DNA of 64,000 bases from the NCBI RefSeq assembly GCF_000179775.1, contig NZ_AEEB01000003.1:496001-560000 (forward strand). The letters run 5' to 3'. Below are positions 45,297 to 54,742 of this stretch, in pieces. Each line of letters starts with the position of its first letter. Position 1 is the stretch's first letter. The notes under the pieces were generated by a model that worked only from the letters and a program-made list of their open reading frames with translations, ran no database searches and was not told the origin of the DNA. This DNA is from Ahrensia sp. R2A130 (GTDB lineage: Bacteria; Pseudomonadota; Alphaproteobacteria; Rhizobiales; Rhizobiaceae). The translations under genes were made by a program, and so were the position numbers.

Positions 45297-45958
45297 GTCG
45301 TGGGCGTCCAACGCCCCACAGGAACACCAGCATCGTGCAACACATCAGCGACCCACTGGTTACACGGATTGATGATATTGAAATGGCCTTTAGCGGCAAA
45401 GAACGCATCGAACGGGCCGATGGAAAGACCGGAAAGCGGCAGTGCGACGGATGATGGCGCGGTAGTAAAACTGTTTTTGATCGACGCCAGCAAACTATCG
45501 TAAGCCTCTACGCTCAACGAAAGCGTAGCAACATCATCGGCATCGGGGTTGAGATACCCCATCGCCACCACGCGCATCACCGCATCATCACCTGTAACAG
45601 CGCGAATGACGGCCGCAGGACGGATGTCGGAATACTGCCCAGCCGTCGTGTAGAACGCCTTCGAACCCCAACCAAAAGCTACGTATTGCAGGTTGGGGTC
45701 ATCCAGCGGCAGATCGGTGTTTTCCAGCTCTGGAAATTTCGCCAGAAGCGCACTGTCGTATGGGACCGCTATGTCCACATGCAGAAGCGTCTGGATCAAT
45801 AGGACTTCACGCTCACCGCCAGACTGCAGAGGCGCGCTGGTGATATGCCGCGGAACACCCGCCGTCAGCCATGCCGCAGCTAGATAGAAGATAACGATAA
45901 AAACGAGAACTGCGGCAACTCGTAGGAGCCACCGCAGCGCAATTCTTAAAATTCTCAC
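45242..45958 (-). CDS. DUF2459 (TIGR02117-like) protein
   Basis: A 238-residue protein with an N-terminal membrane helix (about residues 12-33). The DUF2459 marks are LLHVDIAVP, AFGWGSKAFYTTAGQYSDI and INPCNQWVADVLHDAGVPVG. The conserved Asp, Trp-Gly and Cys-Asn suggest a papain-like or NlpC-like catalytic arrangement, though no activity is established. It is anchored with the domain probably outside. It overlaps the FAD monooxygenase by 55 bases at the 3' ends. Confidence 0.8.
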   Translation of the reverse strand: MRILRIALRWLLRVAAVLVFIVIFYLAAAWLTAGVPRHITSAPLQSGGEREVLLIQTLLHVDIAVPYDSALLAKFPELENTDLPLDDPNLQYVAFGWGSKAFYTTAGQYSDIRPAAVIRAVTGDDAVMRVVAMGYLNPDADDVATLSLSVEAYDSLLASIKNSFTTAPSSVALPLSGLSIGPFDAFFAAKGHFNIINPCNQWVADVLHDAGVPVGRWTPTTYSLMHSLEELSPSNFQR

Positions 45959-45992
45959 GTCACATATTCCCGCCCATTAAAGGCGTAGATGA

Positions 45993-47354
45993 CTAGTGCA
46001 GGATCTGGCTGAGGAACTCTCTGGTGCGTTCGTGCTGCGGGTTGTCGAAGAACTCGGCAGGCTCGTTCTGCTCAACAATCTGACCGGCATCCATAAAGAT
46101 CACGCGGTTGGCCACCTGACGGGCAAAGCCCATCTCGTGCGTCACGCAGATCATGGTCATGCCTTCTTCGGCGAGACCCACCATTGTTTCCAGAACTTCC
46201 TTGATCATCTCAGGATCAAGCGCCGATGTGGGCTCGTCGAACAACATGATGCGCGGGTTCATGCAAAGCGATCGGGCAATCGCCACACGCTGCTGCTGAC
46301 CACCGGAAAGCTGGCCCGGAAATTTGTTGGCTTGCTCTGGGATTTTCACGCGCTCAAGAAAGTGCATCGCGATGTCTTCAGCTTCTTTCTGGGGCATCTT
46401 GCGAACCCAGATCGGCGCCAATGTGCAGTTCTCCAGGATCGTCAGATGTGGGAACAGGTTGAAGTGCTGAAACACCATTCCGACTTCGCGACGAACCTCG
46501 TCGATCTTTTTCAGATCAGACGTGAGCTCGATACCATCAACGATGATCTGGCCCTTCTGATGCTCTTCCAACCGGTTGATGCAACGGATCATCGTGGATT
46601 TACCGGAACCTGATGGACCTGCAACAACGATACGCTCGCCCTGCATAACCTTCAGGTTGATGTCTTTGAGCACGTGAAAGTCGCCGTACCACTTGTTCAT
46701 CTGGTTGATTTCGATGGCAACATCGGTGTCCGAAACGGACATGCTTGTACCGGCATCAGCGGAAGCCGCTTGCGCGGGAACGGGTGGGATGGATGCAATT
46801 CCGGCGGGCTTTGTAGCTGCAGAAGTATCTGCGGACCGTGCGACCGATGGAACGGTACCAATTGATGCCTTGGTGGTCTGTTTCGGCTTAGCCTTCGTTG
46901 TAGCAGCCGATGACTTGGCAAGCTTCGTACCGTTTACCTTAGCCTTTGCGGCCGCTGGAGCCTTCGTAGCCACTGGCGCCTTAGCTTTCGCAGCTGCAGC
47001 TTTTTTAGCCGCAGCCGGTTTCTTGGCTGCAGCAGCTTTCTTGGATGCTGATTTGGCAGTGGCGCCTGCTGTCGCATTCGGCGCATCCTTCGCCATGCGT
47101 TTGCACTGCTTGATCCACTCATCACGCTCGATACGGCCTGAAAAGTTCAGGAACTGATTGACGTAATCGACCTCGGCTTTTTTCCAGCCGGCGATCTGGT
47201 GATACGTCCAAACGCCCATTTTGTTCAGCTTCGTTTCCAGAACGCCGCCCACGCCTTTGATGGCCTTCAGGTCATCAGGAGTGCTTGGCTTCGAGATCGC
47301 CTCTGGTGCGTTGCCGGTGGTGGCAGCCGCTGGCTTTTTGGGTGTGCGAGCCAT
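45993..47354 (-). CDS. aapP: Amino-acid ABC transporter ATPase fused to an N-terminal HhH domain
   Basis: A 453-residue protein, about 200 longer than normal AapP/GlnQ ATPases. Residues 26-90 form a helix-hairpin-helix-type domain ([19 protein letters not shown], then [13 protein letters not shown]) like the one at the C-terminus of rhizobial NuoE. Residues 91-200 are an Ala/Lys/Pro-rich, histone H1-like linker. The ATPase follows: Walker [10 protein letters not shown] (246-254), signature LSGGQ (349-353), Walker B LFDEPTS (371-377), switch His 406. AGGAG 8 bases before the long start, overlapping the aapM stop, supports the full-length form; an internal ATG at 46742 has no clear site. Confidence 0.9.
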   Translation of the reverse strand: MARTPKKPAAATTGNAPEAISKPSTPDDLKAIKGVGGVLETKLNKMGVWTYHQIAGWKKAEVDYVNQFLNFSGRIERDEWIKQCKRMAKDAPNATAGATAKSASKKAAAAKKPAAAKKAAAAKAKAPVATKAPAAAKAKVNGTKLAKSSAATTKAKPKQTTKASIGTVPSVARSADTSAATKPAGIASIPPVPAQAASADAGTSMSVSDTDVAIEINQMNKWYGDFHVLKDINLKVMQGERIVVAGPSGSGKSTMIRCINRLEEHQKGQIIVDGIELTSDLKKIDEVRREVGMVFQHFNLFPHLTILENCTLAPIWVRKMPQKEAEDIAMHFLERVKIPEQANKFPGQLSGGQQQRVAIARSLCMNPRIMLFDEPTSALDPEMIKEVLETMVGLAEEGMTMICVTHEMGFARQVANRVIFMDAGQIVEQNEPAEFFDNPQHERTREFLSQILH

Positions 47355-47364
47355 TGTGGCGCTC

Positions 47365-48663
47365 CTAATTACGGTGACCGGTGTCGAGCTTGCGCTCGAA
47401 ATACATGGAGTAGCGAGACATCAGGAAGCAGAAGATGAAGAACACCAACCCGACGAATATGGGCAGCTCCCAGATGATACCGTTCCACTCGGCAGACGAG
47501 CGGATAGGCTGCATGATCCCAATGGGATCAAGAATGCCGATGATGGACACGAGTACCGTGTCTTTAAACAGACCGATGAAGGTGTTCACGATCCCTGGGA
47601 TCGAAATCTTCAAAGCCTGCGGCAAGATGATGAGGCGCGTGGCCTGCCAGTAGTTCAGCCCCAAAGCGTCAGCCGCTTCATACTGCCCTTTCGGCAAAGC
47701 GGCCAAACCGCCACGAATGACCTCAGCCATGTAAGCAGAAGCAAACAGCGTCACCATGATGATGACCCGCAGCACGATGTCAAAATTGGTGCCCGGCGGC
47801 AGGAAGTAGTTGAGCAGCGTGGATGCCACAAACAACAGCGTGATGAGCGGTACGCCACGTATGAATTCGATGAAGCCGACGCAGATCATCTTGAGTGTCG
47901 GCATGTCAGAACCACGACCCAATGCGAGAAGAATACCGATGGGAAGCGATGCGACGATGCCTGTTACACCGATGATAAAGGTAATCTGAAAGCCGCCCAG
48001 CTTGCTCGATTCCACAGGTTCGAGGCCTACGTTCACGGCACTGCTCAATGCACTAACGATTGGATCGTGCAGGAACAGCATCCAAAGTATTCCAACAGCA
48101 ACGGCTGCGAGAAGCCCAACAACGGGATTGACGGATTTTGCGACGGCTTTGAAAGCGACGAATGCAAGAGCAATCATAGCGATGATCATCAGCGGGCCCC
48201 AAATGGTGCCACCCCAGATCAGCCAGTAGGCCAATAGCGGAAACACTGCTGAGAACCAGAGCATTTTGCGCGGAAGATTGTCGTGAAGCACAGGTGCGAA
48301 TGCTACCAACATCAGCACGAATGCCAGGATTGGCCGCCAGAAGAGTTCCGGCGGATAGAAGCCGAATATCAACTGGTTGAACCGCGATGTTACAACGGCG
48401 AAACATGCGCCACTGTCGATTTCGCGGCACTCATTCAACGACCCCGCAACAAATACAGAATCGAAAACAAGCCAAGGCAGCAATTTCCAAAGCCCGATCG
48501 CAATCAAACCACCAACAATGATGGAAAGAATGGTGTCGCGTGGGGTCGAGAAGAAATTTGCTCTTGCCCAAGCGGCAGGGCCTCTGGTGTTCACAGGTGC
48601 CGGAAGCGCCGGCAGTTCATGGGTGGCGACGTAGCGCACCGTTTCAGCGTGGGTATCGGACAT
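47365..48663 (-). CDS. aapM: General amino-acid ABC transporter permease AapM
   Basis: A 432-residue inner-membrane permease with about ten helices. The EAA-type loop [27 protein letters not shown] contacts the ATPase. The long N-terminal region with extra helices before the BPD_transp_1 domain is typical of AapM. With AapQ it forms the translocation channel for a broad range of amino acids. It starts 3 bases after aapQ. Confidence 0.93.
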   Translation of the reverse strand: MSDTHAETVRYVATHELPALPAPVNTRGPAAWARANFFSTPRDTILSIIVGGLIAIGLWKLLPWLVFDSVFVAGSLNECREIDSGACFAVVTSRFNQLIFGFYPPELFWRPILAFVLMLVAFAPVLHDNLPRKMLWFSAVFPLLAYWLIWGGTIWGPLMIIAMIALAFVAFKAVAKSVNPVVGLLAAVAVGILWMLFLHDPIVSALSSAVNVGLEPVESSKLGGFQITFIIGVTGIVASLPIGILLALGRGSDMPTLKMICVGFIEFIRGVPLITLLFVASTLLNYFLPPGTNFDIVLRVIIMVTLFASAYMAEVIRGGLAALPKGQYEAADALGLNYWQATRLIILPQALKISIPGIVNTFIGLFKDTVLVSIIGILDPIGIMQPIRSSAEWNGIIWELPIFVGLVFFIFCFLMSRYSMYFERKLDTGHRN

Positions 48664-48666
48664 AGA

Positions 48667-49869
48667 TCAGCGCTCCCTCAACGATACCGAATTATTGTAA
48701 ATGTTCATCGCACCCGAAATGAGCAGTGAGATGATAAGATAGAACCCCATGACCAGCAGGAGACATTCCATCTCCCTGCCCGTCTGGTTCAGCGTGATGC
48801 CGCCCAGCGTGCCCGTCACATCCATATAGCCAACGGCGATGGCGAGAGACGAGTTCTTGGTCAGGTTGAGGTATTGCGAGATCAACGGTGGAATGATGAT
48901 GCGCAAAGCCTGCGGAAGAATGACGAGGTTCATCGTGCGACTCGGCGGCAGACCTAGCGAATAGGCCGCTTCGGACTGGCCATTAGATATCGCCTGAATA
49001 CCAGCGCGGACATTTTCTGCGATAAAAGCTGCCGTATAGAACGAAAGCGCCAGCCACAGAGCCATGAAGCTGCTGCGAATGTAGAGGCCGCCCTGAAAGT
49101 TGAAACCCTGCAATTCCGGCAGCTCAAGACCGATGGGCATGCCCAGCAGGAAGAACATGACGAACACGGGGAGGATGAGAATAGCCATCGTGATCCGGAA
49201 CACGGGAAGGATGTCACCCGTGCGCGCCTGCCTTGCGGCGGCCCAGCGGCGGAAGATGAAAGCCCCGATGATCGAGGCAATGAAAATGATGCCCAGAATA
49301 ATCGAACCGTCGTTGAAGACGGGTGCAGGAACGTAGAAACCACGGTTGGTGGGAACGAAGCCTCCGCCCAACATGACAGGAGCCTGTCGCGGTGATGGCA
49401 ATGCTGAGGAAAACACCGTGGATGCAAGCAGGATCCACAGCAGGACCGGAACGTTGCGCATCGCTTCGATGAAGACCGTCATCAATTTAGCGACGAGCCA
49501 ATTTTTGGAGAGGCGAGCGACGCCTACCGCAACGCCAATGATGGTTGCCAGAATACAGCCGAGAAAAGCCACCACGAGAGTATTAAGAATGCCGACAATC
49601 GCGGCTTTCCAATGCGGCGAGACCGACGAATATTCGATCAACTTCTGGTTGATGTCATAGGAGGCAGGTTGCCAAAGAAAATCGAAGCCGAAGGTTTTTC
49701 CGAGGTCTTCGAAGTTCTGAATCACATTCGTGACCAGCCACGATACCATCAACATGAACACCGCGATCGTGATGATCTGCAGTGTGATGGACCGGTATCG
49801 CTGATCGTAAAAGAGTTGCGAAAGGCGGAAGGGTTCCGCTGGCCCGTCTAGTTCGGCTGCAACGCTCAT
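48667..49869 (-). CDS. aapQ: General amino-acid ABC transporter permease AapQ
   Basis: A 400-residue permease. The EAA motif region is AAYSLGLPPSRTMNLVILPQALRIIIPP, and a large periplasmic loop (about residues 95-240) separates early and late helices, as usual for AapQ. It lies between the aapJ terminator and aapM and is the first gene of the membrane-component part of the operon. Confidence 0.93.
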   Translation of the reverse strand: MSVAAELDGPAEPFRLSQLFYDQRYRSITLQIITIAVFMLMVSWLVTNVIQNFEDLGKTFGFDFLWQPASYDINQKLIEYSSVSPHWKAAIVGILNTLVVAFLGCILATIIGVAVGVARLSKNWLVAKLMTVFIEAMRNVPVLLWILLASTVFSSALPSPRQAPVMLGGGFVPTNRGFYVPAPVFNDGSIILGIIFIASIIGAFIFRRWAAARQARTGDILPVFRITMAILILPVFVMFFLLGMPIGLELPELQGFNFQGGLYIRSSFMALWLALSFYTAAFIAENVRAGIQAISNGQSEAAYSLGLPPSRTMNLVILPQALRIIIPPLISQYLNLTKNSSLAIAVGYMDVTGTLGGITLNQTGREMECLLLVMGFYLIISLLISGAMNIYNNSVSLRER

Positions 49870-49990
49870 GCCGCCCCCTCGTACTCAGCGTTTCGGGCCC
49901 AAAGACACACCAAAACAACTGTTGAATTGCCCTGAAGCGCGGCGCGCGTCGAAAGCGAAATAAATGAAATTGCCGCGTGTTTCGCGAGCT

Positions 49991-50030
49991 TTAAGAAGAA
50001 AGGGCGGTGATCCGTTTGGATCACCGCCCT
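49991..50030 (-). terminator. Hairpin between aapJ and aapQ (attenuating terminator)
   Basis: AGGGCGGTGATCC and GGATCACCGCCCT form a perfect 13-bp stem around GTTT, followed on the minus strand by TTTCTTCTT. It lies just after the aapJ stop, where partial termination would give more binding protein than permease. Confidence 0.88.
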
Positions 50031-50042
50031 CAATTTCAATCC

Positions 50043-51071
50043 TTAGCGGATTGGTGCGGCGTACATCAGGCCGCCATCTGTGTAGAGTGCGTTCAGGCCG
50101 CGCTCGATGCCGACAGCGGTGTCGGTTCCGAGGTACTTGGCGAAGATTTCGCCATAGTTGCCGCCAGCCTTAATGGCGTTGAGCGCCCAGTCATTGTCCA
50201 AACCGAGCATCGCGCCGAAGCCATCTTCGGTAGCGCCAAGAAGACGCTGGATGTCTGGATCGGTGGAGCTTGCTTTCATTTCGTCAGCATTTGCGGCTGT
50301 CACGCCTTTTTCTTCAGCAGTGATAAGCGCAAGCAGGGTCCATTTCAGGATGTCTGCCCACTGATCGTCGCCCTGACGGACGAGTGGACCGAGTGGCTCT
50401 TTGGAAATGATTTCCGGCAGGATCATGTGATCGTTCGGAGCTTCGAAAGCGGAACGAGTAGCAGAAAGACCGGAAGCATCCGTGGTGTAAGCGTCGCAAG
50501 CGTTGGCGAGGTATTTTTCCTGCGCTTCAGCGTTGGTTTCGATTGGCACGGGCTCATAAGTCATGTTGTTGGCGCGGAAGTAGTCGGCCAGGTTGAGCTC
50601 GGTGGTCGTACCGGTCTGAACGCAGATCGTTGCGCCGGACAGGTTGAGTGCGGATGTCACACCCAGCGACTTGCGGACCATGAAGCCCTGACCGTCATAG
50701 TAGTTGACCGGACCGAAAGTGAACTTCAGGTCGACATCACGCGAGAACGTCTCGGTGGTGTTACGGGCCAACACGTCAACTTCGCCGGAAGCCAGCGCTG
50801 TGAAGCGTGTTTTACCGGTGGTTGGCGTGAATTTGACGGCATTGGAGTCGCCAGCGAAAATTGCAGCAGCCATGGCGCGGCACAGTGCCGGATCAAAACC
50901 CTGCCAGTTGCCAGCGTCATCGGTGAAAGCAAAGCCTGGGAAGCCGGTGGAGACACCACACTGCAAGAAGCCTTTGGCTTTAACGTCGTCGAGAGTGGCA
51001 GCCGAAGCGACGGTGCCGGTCATTGCGATAGCGGCAGCGCCGAGCGCAAGCGAAAGAAGTTTGGTTTTCAT
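50043..51071 (-). CDS. aapJ: General amino-acid ABC transporter binding protein AapJ
   Basis: A 342-residue periplasmic solute-binding protein with a signal peptide (MKTKLLSLALGAAAIAMTG, cleavage near ASA). The mature start TLDDVKAKGFLQCGVSTGFPGFAF and the family motif GEVDVLARNTTETFSRD match AapJ/BztA. It delivers L-amino acids to AapQMP. The start at 51071 has AGGAAAGG 11 bases upstream; the open frame continues to 51224 without coding character. Confidence 0.94.
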   Translation of the reverse strand: MKTKLLSLALGAAAIAMTGTVASAATLDDVKAKGFLQCGVSTGFPGFAFTDDAGNWQGFDPALCRAMAAAIFAGDSNAVKFTPTTGKTRFTALASGEVDVLARNTTETFSRDVDLKFTFGPVNYYDGQGFMVRKSLGVTSALNLSGATICVQTGTTTELNLADYFRANNMTYEPVPIETNAEAQEKYLANACDAYTTDASGLSATRSAFEAPNDHMILPEIISKEPLGPLVRQGDDQWADILKWTLLALITAEEKGVTAANADEMKASSTDPDIQRLLGATEDGFGAMLGLDNDWALNAIKAGGNYGEIFAKYLGTDTAVGIERGLNALYTDGGLMYAAPIR

Positions 51072-51467
51072 GGGGTAGCAGCCTTTCCTGTTTCCCTGTT
51101 CGAATAGTTCGTATCGAAGGAACGTCCGCGGAAAAGCAGCTGTCGAAATAGACATAGGGGCACACGCGACTAGCGCAGTCTGCCCTGTTATCTCTCCCGA
51201 AGTGCCCGTACTGCTCTGCATCAACCTGCCTCTCCTTGTATCCGGAAAGTGCTAGTCTGATACGCAACACATGAGAACGCGGTGTCCTCTGACAGCGGGA
51301 ATACAAGACATATTTCTGACACGGTCAAGGGTTGACCGAACGCAAATACGGACCAATTGACCTTATTTTTTTGATATTTCGCAAAATTTATCAGAAAAAC
51401 GCGTCCGATATCCCGAATTGACCGGAACGTAAGAGGAATGAGCCAGCCAGTCCGCAATGATCCCGAC
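51072..51467. other. Gene-free control region upstream of aapJ
   Basis: There is no gene in these 396 bases. They are AT-richer near 51350-51410. TTGACC occurs on the plus strand at 51332, 51357 and 51418, and GGTCAAGGGTTGACC at 51323-51337 is a perfect inverted repeat. A long leader (about 220 bases) for aapJ is likely. Confidence 0.6.
51300..51328 (-). promoter_or_regulatory. Putative aapJ promoter
   Basis: On the minus strand TTGACC is followed after 17 bases by TGTATT, a fair sigma-70 promoter. The -35 box is one arm of the GGTCAA/TTGACC inverted repeat, so a bound regulator would block it. Confidence 0.45.
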
Positions 51468-52313
51468 TCAAACCGGGCGCCTGCGATTAGGCAGCCATCC
51501 GTTTTCGATCCGAAACATGCAATCGCGACGGGCCAAATGGCGAGCGCCCCAAAGTGTCAGCCCTGCCCCGAACACGAGCCCGGCCACAACATCGGTCATA
51601 TAGTGAGCCTGAACCACGACACGGCTGACGCCCCCAACAAACGCCACCGATAGCCAAAGTTTGGCGTAGCGCGGAACCAGAAGCGTGAGCACCATAGCGG
51701 CCGCACCGATGGTTGCCGAATGCCCCGATGGAAAGCTGGCGAAGCGCGCAAGGAATGACATCGGTTCAAACGCCAACAGCCCCATATCATCCATGAAGCG
51801 CGGGCGGGCACGACCGATCATGTTCTTGATGATCCAAGCCAGCGAACTGGAAATACCAATGGCGAAAAATGCGAAGTTGATGTCGGCGTAAAGCACGATG
51901 CGTTTCATCATGTCATCGCGGACCATCTGCCGCCAATGGCTCACAGAAATTGTTAGCCCGCAGACGAGAAGCGCCGCCAGCATCCAACCGGCCAGACCTA
52001 TATAAGTGACGATCTGCGCCGCGTGATAAAGTTCGCTGCCACTTTCCGCGAGCAATTCTGCCCATTCAGCAGTCGGACGGTCCAAGACTAGGAAGGTCAG
52101 CAAAAGCGCACCTCCAAACGTAGCAAGTGCAAGCAGGAGATGGAGCCGATTGATCCGCTTAATCGACAAGGCAGGCCGGGCGGGCCGAAACGCCCGACGC
52201 ACGGCAACAAAGAGCGAAGCCGCGCTTCGCCGCACAAGCCCTGCGTCGTCCTGCGCATCTCGGTCCATCACGACTGATGCATCTTGTCCCATCCCCTCGC
52301 TCATGCTGGCCAT
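51468..52313 (-). CDS. PAP2-family membrane phosphatase
   Basis: An integral membrane phosphatase of about 281 residues with six helices. The three-part acid phosphatase signature is complete: KNMIGRARPRF (K-x6-RP), FPSGHS, and SRVVVQAHYMTD (SR-x5-H-x3-D). It removes phosphate from lipids such as undecaprenyl pyrophosphate or phosphatidic acid. Several in-frame ATGs (52313, 52304, 52292) are possible starts; none has a decisive ribosome site. It lies divergent from the photolyase-like gene. Confidence 0.88.
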   Translation of the reverse strand: MASMSEGMGQDASVVMDRDAQDDAGLVRRSAASLFVAVRRAFRPARPALSIKRINRLHLLLALATFGGALLLTFLVLDRPTAEWAELLAESGSELYHAAQIVTYIGLAGWMLAALLVCGLTISVSHWRQMVRDDMMKRIVLYADINFAFFAIGISSSLAWIIKNMIGRARPRFMDDMGLLAFEPMSFLARFASFPSGHSATIGAAAMVLTLLVPRYAKLWLSVAFVGGVSRVVVQAHYMTDVVAGLVFGAGLTLWGARHLARRDCMFRIENGWLPNRRRPV

Positions 52314-52409
52314 ATCTTGCAAACAGCCGCACCATGCAAGCCCACACATCCCCTCGCCAAAAGCAGTTTTATCGCGAGGGCCACCCGTCCAGTTTCAAGT
52401 TGTCCGCAC

Positions 52410-53636
52410 ATGAACAAAAACAATTTCTTCCCCGCCACCCGCCAAAACGCCCTGAAGCAAGCGGAAAACTTTGCCCCCGAAATGGGCAGCAACTATTCGA
52501 GCAACCGCAATATCGACCGTGGTCTGGAAGGTGACAGTACAGTTTCCAAGCTCTCACCTTACATCCGCCGAAGGCTGATGACAGAACAGGAACTCGCCCT
52601 GCTGGCGCTGGAAACCCACGGCGCAAAAGCTTCGGGTAAATTTGTGCAGGAAATTGTCTGGCGCACCTATTGGAAGGGCTGGCTCGAACACCGCCCGACG
52701 GTTTGGAACGACTATTTGCAAGATGTTGCCGATGAGCGCGACCGCCTCAGCTCTAATACCGGTATCCACCACGCCTATCAGCAGGCCATCGAAGGCCGCA
52801 CCGGCATCGAGTGCTTTGACGTTTGGGCGCAAGAGCTGGTGGAAACCAACTATCTCCACAACCACGCGCGCATGTCGTTTGCCAGTATCTGGGTGCACAC
52901 GCTTCGCCTGCCCTGGTCGTTGGGCGCAGAATTCTTCTTCCATCATCTGCTCGACGGCGACGCAGCCTCCAATACACTTTCATGGCGCTGGGTGGCGGGC
53001 GCTCACACCGCAGGCAAAACCTACCTTGCAGACCCAGCGATTATAAACCGGTGCAGCAACGGACGCTTCTCACCCAAACGGGGCGAACTCGCCACCGAAG
53101 CGGAAGAGATTGCAGACGTCGATCTTCCTGACCGCGAGTCTCTTCGACAAGGCGGCACTTTGCGAAACGGTATGAAAACCGCACTGCTCCTCACCGACGA
53201 CGATTGTCATGTCGAAGACCTGATAGGCGACCAAACGTTCGAATCCATCACGACCTTCGCAACCTCAAACCTGCGAACAGCAGATGGTGCCGCGGAAGCT
53301 GTCGTCAATTTCGAACGAGAAGCACTGGCAGATCAGACGGATCGCTTGCAGAAATTGAGCCACCCGCCCGCAACGACCTTGAAAAACGCAACCGCCCTCA
53401 CCGACTGGTGCGCCGAAAATGACATCCAACAACTGGCCGTCGCAATTGTGCCGCAAGGCCCAACGCTAGACGCGCTCAAACCGGCATTTGCGAAATTGAA
53501 GGAGAGAAATATCGCGGTGATCGAATTGCAGCGCGACTGGGATGCTTTGATATGGCCCCACGCAACCGCAGGGTTTTTCAAAGTCAAAAAACAGATGCCG
53601 CGCTTCATGCAGCAACTGACATCCGGCCATTTCTAG
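52410..53636 (+). CDS. Photolyase/cryptochrome FAD-domain protein, unusual domain order
   Basis: A 408-residue protein that begins directly with photolyase FAD-binding sequence: LSPYIRRRLMTEQELALLAL, KFVQEIVWRTYWKGWLE, RMSFASIWVHTLRLPWSLGAEFF, NTLSWRWVAG. The usual N-terminal alpha/beta antenna domain is missing. Instead the C-terminal 160 residues have alternating strands and helices, ending AVIELQRDWDALIWPHATAGFFKVKKQMPRFM, which resembles the end of an antenna domain. The FAD part is intact, including the conserved Trp residues. Function may be DNA repair or blue-light sensing. Confidence 0.83.
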   Translation: MNKNNFFPATRQNALKQAENFAPEMGSNYSSNRNIDRGLEGDSTVSKLSPYIRRRLMTEQELALLALETHGAKASGKFVQEIVWRTYWKGWLEHRPTVWNDYLQDVADERDRLSSNTGIHHAYQQAIEGRTGIECFDVWAQELVETNYLHNHARMSFASIWVHTLRLPWSLGAEFFFHHLLDGDAASNTLSWRWVAGAHTAGKTYLADPAIINRCSNGRFSPKRGELATEAEEIADVDLPDRESLRQGGTLRNGMKTALLLTDDDCHVEDLIGDQTFESITTFATSNLRTADGAAEAVVNFEREALADQTDRLQKLSHPPATTLKNATALTDWCAENDIQQLAVAIVPQGPTLDALKPAFAKLKERNIAVIELQRDWDALIWPHATAGFFKVKKQMPRFMQQLTSGHF

Positions 53637-53648
53637 AGAAATTACGCA

Positions 53649-53724
53649 TGGCAGGGGCACCAGGACTCGAACCCGGGACCTACGGTTTTGGAGACCGTCG
53701 CTCTACCAACTGAGCTATACCCCT
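53649..53724 (-). tRNA. tRNA-Trp (anticodon CCA)
   Basis: On the minus strand acceptor AGGGGTA pairs with TGCCCCT and CCA is encoded. The anticodon stem ACGGT/ACCGT holds the loop CTCCAAA, giving CCA for UGG. The T-loop TTCGAGT is intact. Confidence 0.95.
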
Positions 53725-53761
53725 ATGCGCCGCGTACCGCTAACGACAAGCTGCCCTGCGA

Positions 53762-54742
53762 TCAAGAGGTTCCTTGCGGTTTTTCCGCTTCAACCGGTTT
53801 TTCGGCCTCAGCGATCTGCGCGCTCTTACGAATTGCTCGCTGGACGGCCAGACGCTTTGCCAGCGCAAAATTGAATTCCGCACCGAACAGCATCAGCACA
53901 CTCATGCAATACAGATAGACGATGGCCACCATCATACCGGCAAGACCCGCGTAGAGCGCGGTGTAATTGGCGATGTTCTGCAGGTAGATGCCGAACAGAT
54001 AGGAGCCAAGCAGAATCGCACCAATCGTCAGCAAGATGCCCCAGATGATGCTGCGCCGCCGGTAACGCGTATCCGGCAGGTATCGATGGAAAGCGAACAG
54101 GATCAGCCCAAGCAGCACGATGGCGATGGAGTATTTTCCAGCAGTGACCAACAGGCCGAACTCTTCGAGAAAATCGAACTTCGAAACCGCAAAATCCCAC
54201 ACGATGGGTGTGGCGACCAAAATGAAGGCCGAAAGGATGAACCCTACCGCCCCCACAACCACGAAGAACGCCCCCTGAAGTCGCCGCCACAAAAACGACC
54301 GCGTTTCCTTCACCTTATAGGCGCGGTTCAAGCCATCACGAGCGTTCTCCACGCCGTTGCTCGCCAATATCAGCGCGATAACCGTTCCGAAAGAGAAGAA
54401 CTCCCCCGCCGGTTGATCCAGCAGCGTCTCCACCGTGCGCGTAATCGGCGCTGCCGCATCACCGGGCCAGTGGCCCAACACAAGATCGACCACGCCCTCC
54501 GCCAGCTCGGGGTTTCCGTAGAACCGCACCAGCGAAGCCACCAACATGAGAAACGGAAACAGCGACAAAAGCAGCGAAAGCGCCACGTTGGAGGCAATCG
54601 CAAGCCCGCCGTCATCCACCAACTTAACGATGGATTCCCACCCCGACCGCAACACCGTATAGGTCAGCGTTCGCTTGCGGTCGGCTACCGCGACGTTTTC
54701 TTCCGACCCTTTGGTTTTTTCGCGTGCGTGTGTGTCGCGCAT
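53762..54742 (-). CDS. YihY/BrkB family inner-membrane protein
   Basis: A 326-residue protein with six long hydrophobic helices after a basic N-terminus. Family segments are DDGGLAIASNVALSLLLSLFPFLML, NGVENARDGLNRAYKVKE and LYAGLAGMMVAIVYLYCMSVLMLFGAEFN. The C-terminus ends in an EAEKPVEAEKP repeat. Function is unsettled; older names as ribonuclease BN are incorrect for this family. Start 54742 has GGGAG about 10 bases upstream and lies inside the preceding small gene, giving a 58-base overlap. Confidence 0.88.
   Translation of the reverse strand: MRDTHAREKTKGSEENVAVADRKRTLTYTVLRSGWESIVKLVDDGGLAIASNVALSLLLSLFPFLMLVASLVRFYGNPELAEGVVDLVLGHWPGDAAAPITRTVETLLDQPAGEFFSFGTVIALILASNGVENARDGLNRAYKVKETRSFLWRRLQGAFFVVVGAVGFILSAFILVATPIVWDFAVSKFDFLEEFGLLVTAGKYSIAIVLLGLILFAFHRYLPDTRYRRRSIIWGILLTIGAILLGSYLFGIYLQNIANYTALYAGLAGMMVAIVYLYCMSVLMLFGAEFNFALAKRLAVQRAIRKSAQIAEAEKPVEAEKPQGTS

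Noticed and set aside
47221-48237. Plus-strand frame of about 338 codons opposite aapM and aapP
   Set aside because: Antisense shadow of transporter genes; low-complexity Asp/His/Gln composition.
50007-51107. Long plus-strand frame of about 366 codons opposite aapJ
   Set aside because: It is an antisense shadow of a clear periplasmic binding protein and shows no domain or ribosome site.
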